DNA of 64,000 nucleotides. Origin: CAVVJA01 sp963801715 (lineage in GTDB: Bacteria; Actinomycetota; Actinomycetes; Mycobacteriales; Jatrophihabitantaceae). Shown here in pieces: positions 46,602 to 54,935 of the stretch. A program made the translations under genes and the position numbers. The DNA is taken from contig CAWDGB010000014.1 in the NCBI GenBank assembly GCA_963801715.1, positions 248,001 through 312,000 on the forward strand. Direction: 5' to 3'. Under the pieces are notes generated by a model that was given only the letters and a program-made list of their open reading frames with translations, was not told where the DNA came from and did not search any database. Positions within the stretch are counted from its first letter, which is position 1; every line of letters begins with the position of its first letter.

Positions 46602-46646
46602 CCGCGATTCGGGAGTACTGGCCGTCTGCTTTCGGTTAGACCTCAC

Positions 46647-47412
46647 ATGACCTCTGCGCAGACCGTCAACCGCGGCCGCATCCGCCTCGAGACCTCGCCC
46701 AAACGAGTTCGCGTCCAGCTCGACGGACTGACTGTGGCTGATTCCAGCCGAGCGGTGCTCGTGTGGGAGAAGCCTTATTACCCCACCTACTATTTCCCGA
46801 TCGCGGACGTCCGGATCGACCTGCTCGTCCCCGACTCCGGCGTTTCGCACTCACCCAGCCGCGGAGACGGCACGCTCTACACGGTGACCGCCGGTGGGCG
46901 AACGGCGCCGGGTGCGGCCGTGCGCTACGCAGCAGTCGCCCATTCCGGAGCTGCAGGATCTCGTCCGCTTCGACTGGGATGCCATGGATCACTGGTTCGA
47001 GGAGGACGAGGAGGTGTATACCCATCCGCGGGACCCGTACACCCGGGTGGACATACTCGCGAGCTCCCGCCGGGTCCAGGTCGAGGTCGATGGGGTGATC
47101 GTGGCGGACTCGACCAGCCCCCGGCTGCTGTTCGAGACTGGCCTCCCGACGCGCTACTACTTACCCAAGACCGACGTGCGAATGGACCTGCTCCGGCACA
47201 CTGACAGTTCGACGGACTGCCCGTACAAGGGGACTGCGGAGTACTGGTCGATCGAGGTCAACGGGCGCGTGCACCCCGACCTTGCGTGGTCGTACAAGGC
47301 GCCGTTCGCGGAGAGTCAGAAGATCGCCGGCCTCATCGCGTTCTACAACGAGAAGGTGGACCTCATCGTCGACGGAGTGCGGCTCGATCGTCCGCAGACC
47401 AAGTTCAGTTGA
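46647..47412 (+). CDS. DUF427 protein with two repeats, one-base frameshift
   Basis: Two DUF427 modules: KRVRVQLDGLTVADSSRAVL with YYPTYYFPIADVRIDLL in the first, then RRVQVEVDGVIVADSTSPRL with LPTRYYLPKTDVRMDLL in the second, ending YNEKVDLIVDGVRL. The first frame loses similarity after GAAVRYA. One extra base near 46932 joins it to SPIPELQDLVRFDWDAMDHW. Corrected length is about 254 residues. Function unknown. It follows the suf operon by 45 bp on the same strand. Confidence 0.83.
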
Positions 47413-47549
47413 GAGCAGCGGAGCGCAGTGCCCGAGCGTGCGGGCGACAGCGGACCCGCCGGTAGACTCATGAGCGTGCGGGAGCTCTTGGTCGGATAGC
47501 GGCGCCGCCACGCGCAGCATGCCGACACTCGACCTCAGGAGCCTTATTC

Positions 47550-49172
47550 ATGATCGTCGCCACCGATTTGGAGCTGCGTGCCGGCGGCCGGATCCTGCTC
47601 GAGCCAACCACGCTGCGGATCCAGCCCGGAGACCGTATCGGCCTTGTCGGGCGAAACGGCGCCGGTAAGACGTCGGCCCTACGCGCGCTGGCCGGAGAGA
47701 GCGTGCCGCACGCCGGGCGGATCGAGCGGCGCGGGCCGGTCGGATACCTGCCCCAGGACCCGCGTACCGGCGACCTGGACGTCACGGCTCGGGATCGAGT
47801 GCTCTCCGCTCGGGGCCTTGACCAGTTGGTCGCGGAGATCGCCAAGATCCAAGTGCAGCTGGCCGAGACACCCGACGACGAGGCCCTGGTACGCCGCTAC
47901 GGACGGCTCGAACATCGCTTCGATGACCTCGGCGGTTACGCCGCGGAAAGCGAGGCCGGGCGCATCTGCTCCAATCTCGGTCTGCCTGACCGCGTGCTCG
48001 GGCAGACGCTGCGCACCTTGTCGGGCGGCCAGCGCCGCCGCGTCGAGCTGGCCCGCATCCTGTTCGCGGACGGTGACGTCGCGCGGGAGTCCGCCTCCCT
48101 GCTGCTCGACGAGCCGACGAATCATCTCGACGCCGATTCGATCGCCTGGCTAAGGGACTTTCTGCGCCAACACACGGGCGGCCTGGTAGTCATCAGCCAC
48201 GAGGTCGGGCTTCTCGACGCCGTCGTAAACAAGGTGTGGAACCTCGACGCGAACCGCGCCGCCCTCGATGTCTACAACGTCGGTTGGAAGACCTATCTGC
48301 AACAGCGCGAGACCGACGAGCGCCGCCGCCACCGTGAGCGGGCTAATGCTGAACGCAAGATTGAGGCGCTCCGAAGTCAGGCCGACAAGATGCGCGCCAA
48401 GGCCACGAAGGCTCGCGCCGCCCACCAGATGGATCGCCGGGCGAACGTGCTGGCAGCCGGCCTGCCCGACCAGCGCGTTGCCGACAAGGTCGCGCGGTTG
48501 CGCTTTCCCGCCCCGGCACCGTGCGGACGTACCCCGATCCGGGCCGAGGGACTGTCCAAGTGCTACGGATCCCTCGAGGTGTTCACCGACGTCGACCTGG
48601 CGGTGGACCGCGGCGCCCGCGTCGTCGTGCTGGGGCTGAACGGAGCCGGCAAGACGACGCTGTTGCGACTACTCGTCGGCCTGGAACCACCGGATACCGG
48701 GGAGGTCGTGGCCGGCCACGGGCTCCGGCTCGGCTACTACGCGCAGGAGCACGAGACGCTCGATCACGACCGGACGGTCCTGGAGAACATGCGCACGTCG
48801 GCCTCGGCAGCATCGGCCGACCTCACCGATACCGATCTTCGTCGCATTCTTGGTGCGTTCCTGTTCTCCGGCGACGATGTGAACAAACCGGCCGGAGTGC
48901 TTTCCGGGGGCGAGAAGACGCGCCTCGCACTGGCCATGCTCGTCACGAGTGCGGCGAATCTCCTACTCCTGGACGAGCCGACGAACAATCTCGACCCGGT
49001 GAGTCGTCAGCAGGTACTGAACGCGTTGCGGACCTACACCGGCGCGATCGTTCTGGTCACCCACGACGAGGGCGCCGTCGAAGCGCTCCAGCCCGAGAAG
49101 GTCATCCTGTTGCCGGACGGTGTCGAGGACAGCTGGAACGACGATCTGTCGGACTTGATCGCGCTGGCATGA
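47550..49172 (+). CDS. ABC-F family ATPase
   Basis: A 540-residue protein with two ABC domains and no membrane segments. First: GLVGRNGAGKTSALRALAGE, LSGGQRRRVELARILF, LLLDEPTNHLDADS. A charged linker (RRRHRERANAERKIEALRSQ) follows. Second: VLGLNGAGKTTLLRLL, LSGGEKTRLALAMLV, LLLDEPTNNLDPVS. ABC-F proteins act on the ribosome (translation factors or antibiotic protection). The position matches Rv1473 of M. tuberculosis. Whether it confers drug resistance cannot be read from the sequence. Confidence 0.9.
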   Translation: MIVATDLELRAGGRILLEPTTLRIQPGDRIGLVGRNGAGKTSALRALAGESVPHAGRIERRGPVGYLPQDPRTGDLDVTARDRVLSARGLDQLVAEIAKIQVQLAETPDDEALVRRYGRLEHRFDDLGGYAAESEAGRICSNLGLPDRVLGQTLRTLSGGQRRRVELARILFADGDVARESASLLLDEPTNHLDADSIAWLRDFLRQHTGGLVVISHEVGLLDAVVNKVWNLDANRAALDVYNVGWKTYLQQRETDERRRHRERANAERKIEALRSQADKMRAKATKARAAHQMDRRANVLAAGLPDQRVADKVARLRFPAPAPCGRTPIRAEGLSKCYGSLEVFTDVDLAVDRGARVVVLGLNGAGKTTLLRLLVGLEPPDTGEVVAGHGLRLGYYAQEHETLDHDRTVLENMRTSASAASADLTDTDLRRILGAFLFSGDDVNKPAGVLSGGEKTRLALAMLVTSAANLLLLDEPTNNLDPVSRQQVLNALRTYTGAIVLVTHDEGAVEALQPEKVILLPDGVEDSWNDDLSDLIALA

Positions 49173-49208
49173 TCCACATTTTACGCAGCGCAGTACCATA
49201 AGGGGCAT

Positions 49209-49233
49209 CGGTGCGACACCGTCCGTCGCACCG
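49209..49233 (+). terminator. Hairpin after the ABC-F gene
   Basis: CGGTGCGAC (49209-49217) and GTCGCACCG (49225-49233) form a perfect 9-bp stem with a 7-nt loop, 37 bp past the ABC-F stop and 76 bp before the LCP gene. No T-run follows, as is common in GC-rich actinobacteria. Confidence 0.55.
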
Positions 49234-49308
49234 TCCACTCCCACCCACCGGGTCACTCGGTCACGTCGCTGTGGGCGGGCACGTCGGTCCTCGGCCGGGG
49301 GCGCGAAC

Positions 49309-50485
49309 ATGGGCGAGCGGGGACGCACACAGCGAGCCCAGCGGCGGCGGCGGCAGATCGGCACCGCTGCCCGAATCGTCTGCGGCGTGCTTGCCGTGGC
49401 CGTGCTGGTCGGCAGCGGCTGGGCCTGGGCCAGCTATCGTTCGTTCGCCGCCAAGATCGTCCGCATTGACGCGATCCCGCCTGCTCCCACCGCCGGCCCG
49501 TCCACGAGCGCGGCCCGTAAGGATCTCGATGGCAAGGATCAGAACATCCTGATCGTCGGGAACGACAGCCGGGACGGTGCCACTCCGGCCGAACTCGCCG
49601 ACCTCGCAACCACCGCGGACCCCGGCGCGTCGAACACCGACACCATGATGGTGCTGCACGTCCCGGCGGATGGCAGCCGAGCCAGCGTGAGTGTCCTTCC
49701 CACGGGATTCGTACGTTGCGATACCCGGCCATGGGATGGGCAAGCTCAATTCGGCCTATTCCTTCGGACTCCAGGACACGAAAGGCGATCCGGCCGGCGG
49801 CTACCGACTGCTCATCCGGACGCTGTCGGCTCTCACTGGCCTGTCGATTGATCACTTCGTGTCCGTCGGATTGCTCGGCTTCTACCGCATTAGCAAAGCC
49901 ATCGGCGGCGTGCCGGTGTGCCTGTTGCACGCGCAGAACGCGCAAACCGACTCCGACGAGTATGGATCGGGCTACTCCGGCATCGATCTGAAAGCGGGCT
50001 GGCAGACCATTCAGGGCAAGCAGGCTCTCGCCTTCGTACGCCAGCGGCATGGGGTTCCAGGGGGCGACCTCGGGCGCATCAGCCGGCAGCACTACTTCCT
50101 CAGTCAGGCCTTCAAGAAGATCGCATCGACCGGTACGTTGCTCCATCCGGCAACGATCACCAAGCTGTTCAATGCCGTGCGCTCATCGGTCCAGATGGAC
50201 CCGCATCTCGACCCGTTGTCTCTGCTCACCGAGTTGGGGGAGATGTCGGTAGGCAATATCACCTTCTCCGACATGCCCACCCATGGCAGCACGATCAATA
50301 GCGTCGGGTGGGTTTTCCTGGTCAATCCGGCCGAGGTGAAGGCCGCCGTGGCGGCCATCATCCGCAAGCGACCGTCTCCCGTGGCTACTGGCGCACCGGC
50401 GCCGGCAGCGCCGACATCCAGTCGGCGTACGACGGCAAGTAACGGCGCCACGGCGGCGCAGAACGCCGGCCAATGCATCGACTAG
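49309..50485 (+). CDS. LytR-CpsA-Psr (LCP) family protein, one-base frameshift
   Basis: LCP enzymes attach glycopolymers (arabinogalactan, teichoic acids) to peptidoglycan at the outer membrane face. N-terminal anchor VCGVLAVAVLVGSGWAWASY; then NILIVGNDSRDG, NTDTMMVLHVPAD. The first frame derails at SVLPTGFV. Removing the A at 49690 gives ASVVSFPRDSYVAIPGHGMG, the expected LCP motif, followed by KLNSAYSFG, IDLKAGWQTIQGKQALAFVR and RISRQHYFL. The Ala/Pro/Thr-rich tail ends at 50485. About 391 residues after correction. Confidence 0.88.
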
Positions 50486-50508
50486 TGGACCACTAGAACC
50501 GGTTTTTT
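50482..50508 (+). terminator. Palindrome plus T-tract at the end of the LCP gene
   Basis: CTAGTGG-A-CCACTAG (50482-50496) overlaps the TAG stop of the LCP gene. A run of six T (50503-50508) follows after AACCGG. This is the only site in the window that looks like a conventional intrinsic terminator, though the T-run is 6 nt from the stem. Confidence 0.5.
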
Positions 50509-50630
50509 CGATCATGTCGGTTGATACTCCGGAGGAATCTGATCTTGCGGCTTCGCAAGTGCGCTGCTATCAAGACGTGAGGGCTTCCGCGGTGCGGAGC
50601 TGCCTGCGGACGGTTCGGAAGGGAATGACC

Positions 50631-50846
50631 ATGGCCGCGCTGAAGAAGGGTGTCCGGATCACGGGCGCTGAACGGACGAAGCTCGCGACCGATCTTCGCA
50701 AGCAGTACGACAAAGGCCGCAGCATCCGCGAGCTCGCGAGCAGCAGCGGCCGTTCATATGGCTTCGTGCATCGGGTGCTGGCGGAGTCCGGGACGACGCT
50801 GCGCGGACGTGGCGGCGCCACGAGGAACAAGAAGAAGGCGAAGTAG
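50631..50846 (+). CDS. Small helix-turn-helix protein
   Basis: A 71-residue basic protein: MAALKKGVRITGAERTKLAT, then the HTH region GRSIRELASSSGRSYGFVHR and a Lys-rich tail ending TRNKKKAK. The sequence resembles the small HTH proteins found beside echA/ABC-F genes in actinobacteria (compare Rv1473A). The ATG at 50631 is chosen because the conserved part starts there and GGAAGGG is 8 nt upstream; an in-frame ATG at 50625 and a longer open frame to 50514 are less likely. Probably DNA-binding; target unknown. Confidence 0.78.
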   Translation: MAALKKGVRITGAERTKLATDLRKQYDKGRSIRELASSSGRSYGFVHRVLAESGTTLRGRGGATRNKKKAK

Positions 50847-50863
50847 CCCTGACGTTTGGTCCG

Positions 50864-51637
50864 GTGGCGGTTCCAGCGGAGGCCGGTTTCGTCATCGACG
50901 TTGCCGATGCCGTCGTCCGGATCACGCTGAATCGGCCGGAAAAGCGCAACGCCCAGACGCCGGAGACCTGGCAGTGGTTGGCCCGGGTGGGCGCGGACCT
51001 CCCCGGGTCCGTGCGAGTTGTCCTCGTAACCGGCGCGGGCCCCTCGTTTTCGTCGGGCCTAGATCACACGCTGCTCGCTGACGAGCGCTCCGCCCTAGGA
51101 GCCCTGGCTCGGGGCTCGGCGCAGCGCGCCGAGGATGCCATCGCGGGCTTTCAGGCTGGGTTCGGCTGGCTGGCGGAACCCAGGTTGGTCAGCATCGCGG
51201 CAGTGCAGGGCCACGCGGTCGGCGCCGGGTTCCAGCTCGCCCTCGCTTGCGACCTACGCGTCGTCGCCGCTGATGCCCAGTTCAGCATGGCCGAACCCCG
51301 ATTCGGGTTGGTGCCCGACCTGGGCGGGACCAAGCGGCTCGTCGAACTCGTGGGCTACGCCCGGGCGGCGCACATCTGCCTTGCCGGCGCTCGGATAGAC
51401 GCCGAGGAGGCGCTGCGCGTCGGCCTTGCGACGGCCGTGGTACCCGCCGATCAGCTACTGGAGGCGGCCGAACAGGCAGTGGCCGCGGTGCTCGCGTTGC
51501 CTCGGGACGCCGTGGTCGAGACCAAGGCGCTGCTGCGCGCGGCCGGTGATCGCACGCAATCCGCGCAAGAGGCAGCGGAACGCGCCGCGCAGTATCGCCG
51601 GCTGCGTGACCTCGCCGGCCTCGTCGACGAACGCTGA
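50864..51637 (+). CDS. Enoyl-CoA hydratase/isomerase family protein
   Basis: A 257-residue crotonase-fold protein. RITLNRPEKRNAQTPETW, the oxyanion-hole segment AAVQGHAVGAGFQLALACDL and the AEPRFGLVPDLGGTKRLVEL segment are present. GHAVGAG and the acidic residue in the later loop fit hydratase or isomerase activity, but the substrate is unknown. GTG start, 17 bp after the HTH gene. It corresponds in position to echA12 of M. tuberculosis. Confidence 0.87.
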   Translation: MAVPAEAGFVIDVADAVVRITLNRPEKRNAQTPETWQWLARVGADLPGSVRVVLVTGAGPSFSSGLDHTLLADERSALGALARGSAQRAEDAIAGFQAGFGWLAEPRLVSIAAVQGHAVGAGFQLALACDLRVVAADAQFSMAEPRFGLVPDLGGTKRLVELVGYARAAHICLAGARIDAEEALRVGLATAVVPADQLLEAAEQAVAAVLALPRDAVVETKALLRAAGDRTQSAQEAAERAAQYRRLRDLAGLVDER

Positions 51638-51695
51638 GTCCGCCCGGCGGAATGTTTGTAATCATGTAAGCGTTAAGCGCATCTGGAGGTGGCTC

Positions 51696-53612
51696 ATGTC
51701 CATGCATGCCATGCGCGCGATGCATTCGATGAGCCGCCAGGATTCGTCCGTGCTTCAGCGGCAGTTGCCGCCTGGTACCTGGCGGCGCGTGTTCCGCTTC
51801 GCGCGCCCATACCGGATGCAGCTGGTGATCTTCCTGGTGGTCATCGTGCTGGACGCGCTGATCGGCGTCATCACGCCGGTGCTCGCCGGTCGGGTCGTCA
51901 ATGAGATCACGGCCCATGGCGAGGTTCGGGTTGTCGTACAGATCGCCTTCGTGATCGCCGGACTGGCCCTGATCGACGCTGTGCTCTCGGTCGCTCAGCG
52001 GTGGTATTCGGCCCGCATCGGCGAGAGCTTGATCTACGACATGCGCACGGCCGTGTTCGATCACGTGCAGCGGATGCCGCTAGCTTTCTTCACCCGCACC
52101 CAGACCGGCGCCCTCGTGAGCCGGCTCAACAACGACGTGAACGGTGCTCAGCAGGCGTTCACCTCGACCCTGTCCGGCGTCGTCTCCAACGTCGTGAGCC
52201 TGGTGCTCACCGCCGCCGTCATGTTCTCCCTCTCCTGGCAGATCACCGCGCTGGCGCTCGTGCTGCTCCCGCTGTTCGTGCTCCCGGCCCGCCGAATCGG
52301 CACGCGACTACAGGGCATCACCCGCGAGTCGTACAACCTCAACGCCTCGATGAACGCGACGATGACCGAACGGTTCAACGTGGCCGGTGCCCTGCTGGTC
52401 AAGTTGTTCGGCCGATTGCCCGCCGAGAACGCATCGTTCTCCGCCCGTGCCGCACGGGTGCGCGATATCGGCATCACCTCGGCCATGTACGCCCGGGTGT
52501 TTTTCGTGGCGCTCACCCTGGTGGCGGCCCTCGCGCAAGCCCTCGTGTATGGACTGGGCGGTTACTACGCGCTGACCGGACGTTTGGATACGGGCACGGT
52601 CGTGACGCTGTCCCTGCTCCTCACCCGGCTGTACGGACCCCTGACCGCCTTGTCGAACGCGCGAGTGGACATCATGAGTGCATTGGTCAGCTTCGACCGG
52701 GTCTTCGAGGTTCTTGACCTGGCGCCGATGGTCGATGACGCGCCGGATGCGACCGAGCTGCCCCGGGACGCGCGCAGCATCGAGTTCGCCGATGTGCACT
52801 TCACCTACCCGACGGCCTCTCAGGTATCCCTCGCGTCGCTGGAAGACGTCGCCGTGCTCGACAGCGCTCCGGCGCAAGAGGTGCTGCATGGCGTCTCCTT
52901 CCGAGCTGAACCGGGTGAGCTCGTCGCCCTCGTCGGGCCGTCCGGTGCCGGCAAGACGACGATCAGCCAGCTGGTGTCGCGGATGTACGACGCGAGTTCT
53001 GGGCAAGTGCTGGTGGGCGACTACGACGTGCGAGAGGTGACTCAGCAGTCTCTCCGGGACCGGATCGGTGTGGTGACCCAGGACGCGCACATGTTCCACG
53101 ACACGATCCGCGCGAACCTCGTGTATGCGGCGCCTTCCGCGACGGAGGCGCAATTGTGGGCGGCTCTCCGGGCGGCCCAGATCGCACCTCTCGTGGAGTC
53201 GCTGCCCGATGGGCTCGACACCGTGGTGGGCGACCGCGGATACCGGCTGTCCGGTGGCGAGAAGCAGCGCCTGGCGGTGGCCCGCTTGCTGCTGAAGGCG
53301 CCGCCCATCGTCATTCTCGACGAGGCGACCGCCCATCTGGACAGTGAGTCCGAGGTCGCACTCCAGGCTGCCCTCGACCAGGCGCTCACGGGGCGAACGT
53401 CGCTCGTGATCGCACACCGCCTGTCGACGGTCCTCGGTGCCGATCGGATCCTGGTCGTCGACGGTGGCCGCATCGTGGAAAGCGGGACGCATCTGGAGCT
53501 GCTGGCCGCGGGCGGACTGTACTCGGAGCTCTACCAAACCCAGTTCGAGCGCCAATCGCCGGTTCGGCACATGCAGCAATCCAGCGTTAGTGTCGCTGCG
53601 GCGGACCCGTAG
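51696..53612 (+). CDS. ABC exporter, fused permease-ATPase
   Basis: A 638-residue half-transporter of the type I exporter (MsbA/Sav1866-like) class. The N-terminal half has six predicted helices (LVIFLVVIVLDALIGVITPV, VNVVSLVL-type and others) with LAFFTRTQTGALVSRLNNDV. The ATPase has Walker A LVGPSGAGKTTISQLV, signature YRLSGGEKQRLAVARLLL, IVILDEATAHLDSESE and IAHRLSTVLGADRILVVDGG. A Met/His-rich N terminus (MSMHAMRAMHSMSRQ) is seen in related actinobacterial exporters. The ATG has GGAGG 6 nt upstream. It must dimerise; cargo unknown. Confidence 0.9.
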   Translation: MSMHAMRAMHSMSRQDSSVLQRQLPPGTWRRVFRFARPYRMQLVIFLVVIVLDALIGVITPVLAGRVVNEITAHGEVRVVVQIAFVIAGLALIDAVLSVAQRWYSARIGESLIYDMRTAVFDHVQRMPLAFFTRTQTGALVSRLNNDVNGAQQAFTSTLSGVVSNVVSLVLTAAVMFSLSWQITALALVLLPLFVLPARRIGTRLQGITRESYNLNASMNATMTERFNVAGALLVKLFGRLPAENASFSARAARVRDIGITSAMYARVFFVALTLVAALAQALVYGLGGYYALTGRLDTGTVVTLSLLLTRLYGPLTALSNARVDIMSALVSFDRVFEVLDLAPMVDDAPDATELPRDARSIEFADVHFTYPTASQVSLASLEDVAVLDSAPAQEVLHGVSFRAEPGELVALVGPSGAGKTTISQLVSRMYDASSGQVLVGDYDVREVTQQSLRDRIGVVTQDAHMFHDTIRANLVYAAPSATEAQLWAALRAAQIAPLVESLPDGLDTVVGDRGYRLSGGEKQRLAVARLLLKAPPIVILDEATAHLDSESEVALQAALDQALTGRTSLVIAHRLSTVLGADRILVVDGGRIVESGTHLELLAAGGLYSELYQTQFERQSPVRHMQQSSVSVAAADP

Positions 53613-53629
53613 GCTGTCCCGCAGGCTGA

Positions 53630-53674
53630 TGATCTTGGAGAAATCGTCGCTGGACGGCATTAAGTCCAAGATCA
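53630..53674. repeat. Gene-end palindromic repeat, copy 5
   Basis: TGATCTTGGA (53630-53639) and TCCAAGATCA (53665-53674) are perfect 10-bp arms around a 25-nt loop containing ATCGTCGCTGGACGGCATTA. It lies between the convergent ABC exporter and ROK genes, 18 and 23 bp from their stops. Confidence 0.85.
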
Positions 53675-53696
53675 CGACCGGTCCCCGTCACTAGGT

Positions 53697-54902
53697 TTAG
53701 GCCAGGCGGAGCTGGACCGTCCCGTAGGGATCAGCCAGCAGCGGCCGGAACGCGAGTTCGGCTGCGCCGATGAGCGACGAATCCTCACCGAGGCCCGGCG
53801 TGCGCAAACTGACCATTCCGCGTGGACCGGCCATGGCATGACGATCTAGCTGCGCCTCGATGCTGGACGCTCCGAGCTCCAGGATCGGAGCGAGCGATCC
53901 GCCCAAGATGACGACCTCGGGATTGAGCAGATTCACCAGATTAGCAATGGCGAGACCGAGGGCGGAACCAACCTGCGCGATGCCGGCCCGCGCGGCCGGC
54001 TCGCCCAGCCGCGCAGCCTCCACGACCTGCGCGACTGCATGCCTGGTGGGCGGACGGAGCCAACCGCTGGCCCGCAGCAACGCCGCTTCCCCGACCAGCG
54101 CCTCCATGCACCCGTTGCTTCCGCACCGGCAGACCGGGCCGGCCGGATCGAGGACCATGTGACCGACCTCGCCGGCCAGTCCTCCAGCGCCGGTCAGAGC
54201 TTTGCCATCGACGATCATGCCGGCGCCCACGCCGATCTTCCCGATGAGGTAGATCGCGTCGCTCGCGCCCCGGGCCGCCCCTCGCAAGTGTTCCGCCATC
54301 GCGCCGACATCGGCATCGTTGGCCAGTCGAATGGGTATCCAGGGCGGGAACCGGGTGGCGAGCAGCTCGTGAAAGGGCTCGTCCCGCCAGCCCAAATTCG
54401 GCGCCTGGACGACCACCTCGTCCCCAATTCGCACCGTGCCCGGCAGGCTCACGCCCACCCCGACCAGGAAGGCGCCGGGTGGGACCTCGCGCTCGATCGT
54501 CGCCGCGTCAGCCAGGATCCGATCTGCTACCGCGATGCTCCCCGTGTCGTGCGGGCGCAGGTCGTGGTCATCGCGGCTGAGTACCTCGCCGCCCAAGCCG
54601 ACCGCGCTCGTCGTCACGTGGTCGGCGTCGATCTCGACGGCGATGACATAGGGCCCATCCGGGCGTGGGCCGACGAGATGAGACGGCCGGCCGACCCCAT
54701 CGCTGCGGGCCGGCACCCGCTCGCTGACGAGGCCGAGGCCGACGAGATCGGCGATGACCGACGCGATCGTGGACCGGTTGAGCCCGAGCAGCTGGGTGAG
54801 GTCCGCTCGGGCCAGTTCGCCGTGCTGATGGATGTGGTCCAGCACGATCGCCCGGTTCGTGCGCCGTGCCGTTTCGGGTCGAACGACGTCGGCCAGGCCC
54901 AT
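53697..54902 (-). CDS. ROK-family transcriptional regulator
   Basis: A 401-residue regulator: N-terminal winged HTH (RAIVLDHIHQHGELARADLT, LLGLNRSTIASVIADL) and a C-terminal ROK sugar-kinase-like domain with the zinc motif GPVCRCGSNGCMEAL, preceded by GGLAGEVGHMVLD. Members of this type (XylR/NagC) repress sugar genes and release DNA on binding the sugar. It lies 33 bp downstream of the sugar permease gene on the same strand, so it probably controls the adjacent ABC importer. Confidence 0.9.
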   Translation of the reverse strand: MGLADVVRPETARRTNRAIVLDHIHQHGELARADLTQLLGLNRSTIASVIADLVGLGLVSERVPARSDGVGRPSHLVGPRPDGPYVIAVEIDADHVTTSAVGLGGEVLSRDDHDLRPHDTGSIAVADRILADAATIEREVPPGAFLVGVGVSLPGTVRIGDEVVVQAPNLGWRDEPFHELLATRFPPWIPIRLANDADVGAMAEHLRGAARGASDAIYLIGKIGVGAGMIVDGKALTGAGGLAGEVGHMVLDPAGPVCRCGSNGCMEALVGEAALLRASGWLRPPTRHAVAQVVEAARLGEPAARAGIAQVGSALGLAIANLVNLLNPEVVILGGSLAPILELGASSIEAQLDRHAMAGPRGMVSLRTPGLGEDSSLIGAAELAFRPLLADPYGTVQLRLA

Positions 54903-54935
54903 TGACTAACCTGCGGTTCGGATCCGGCGCGCCGG

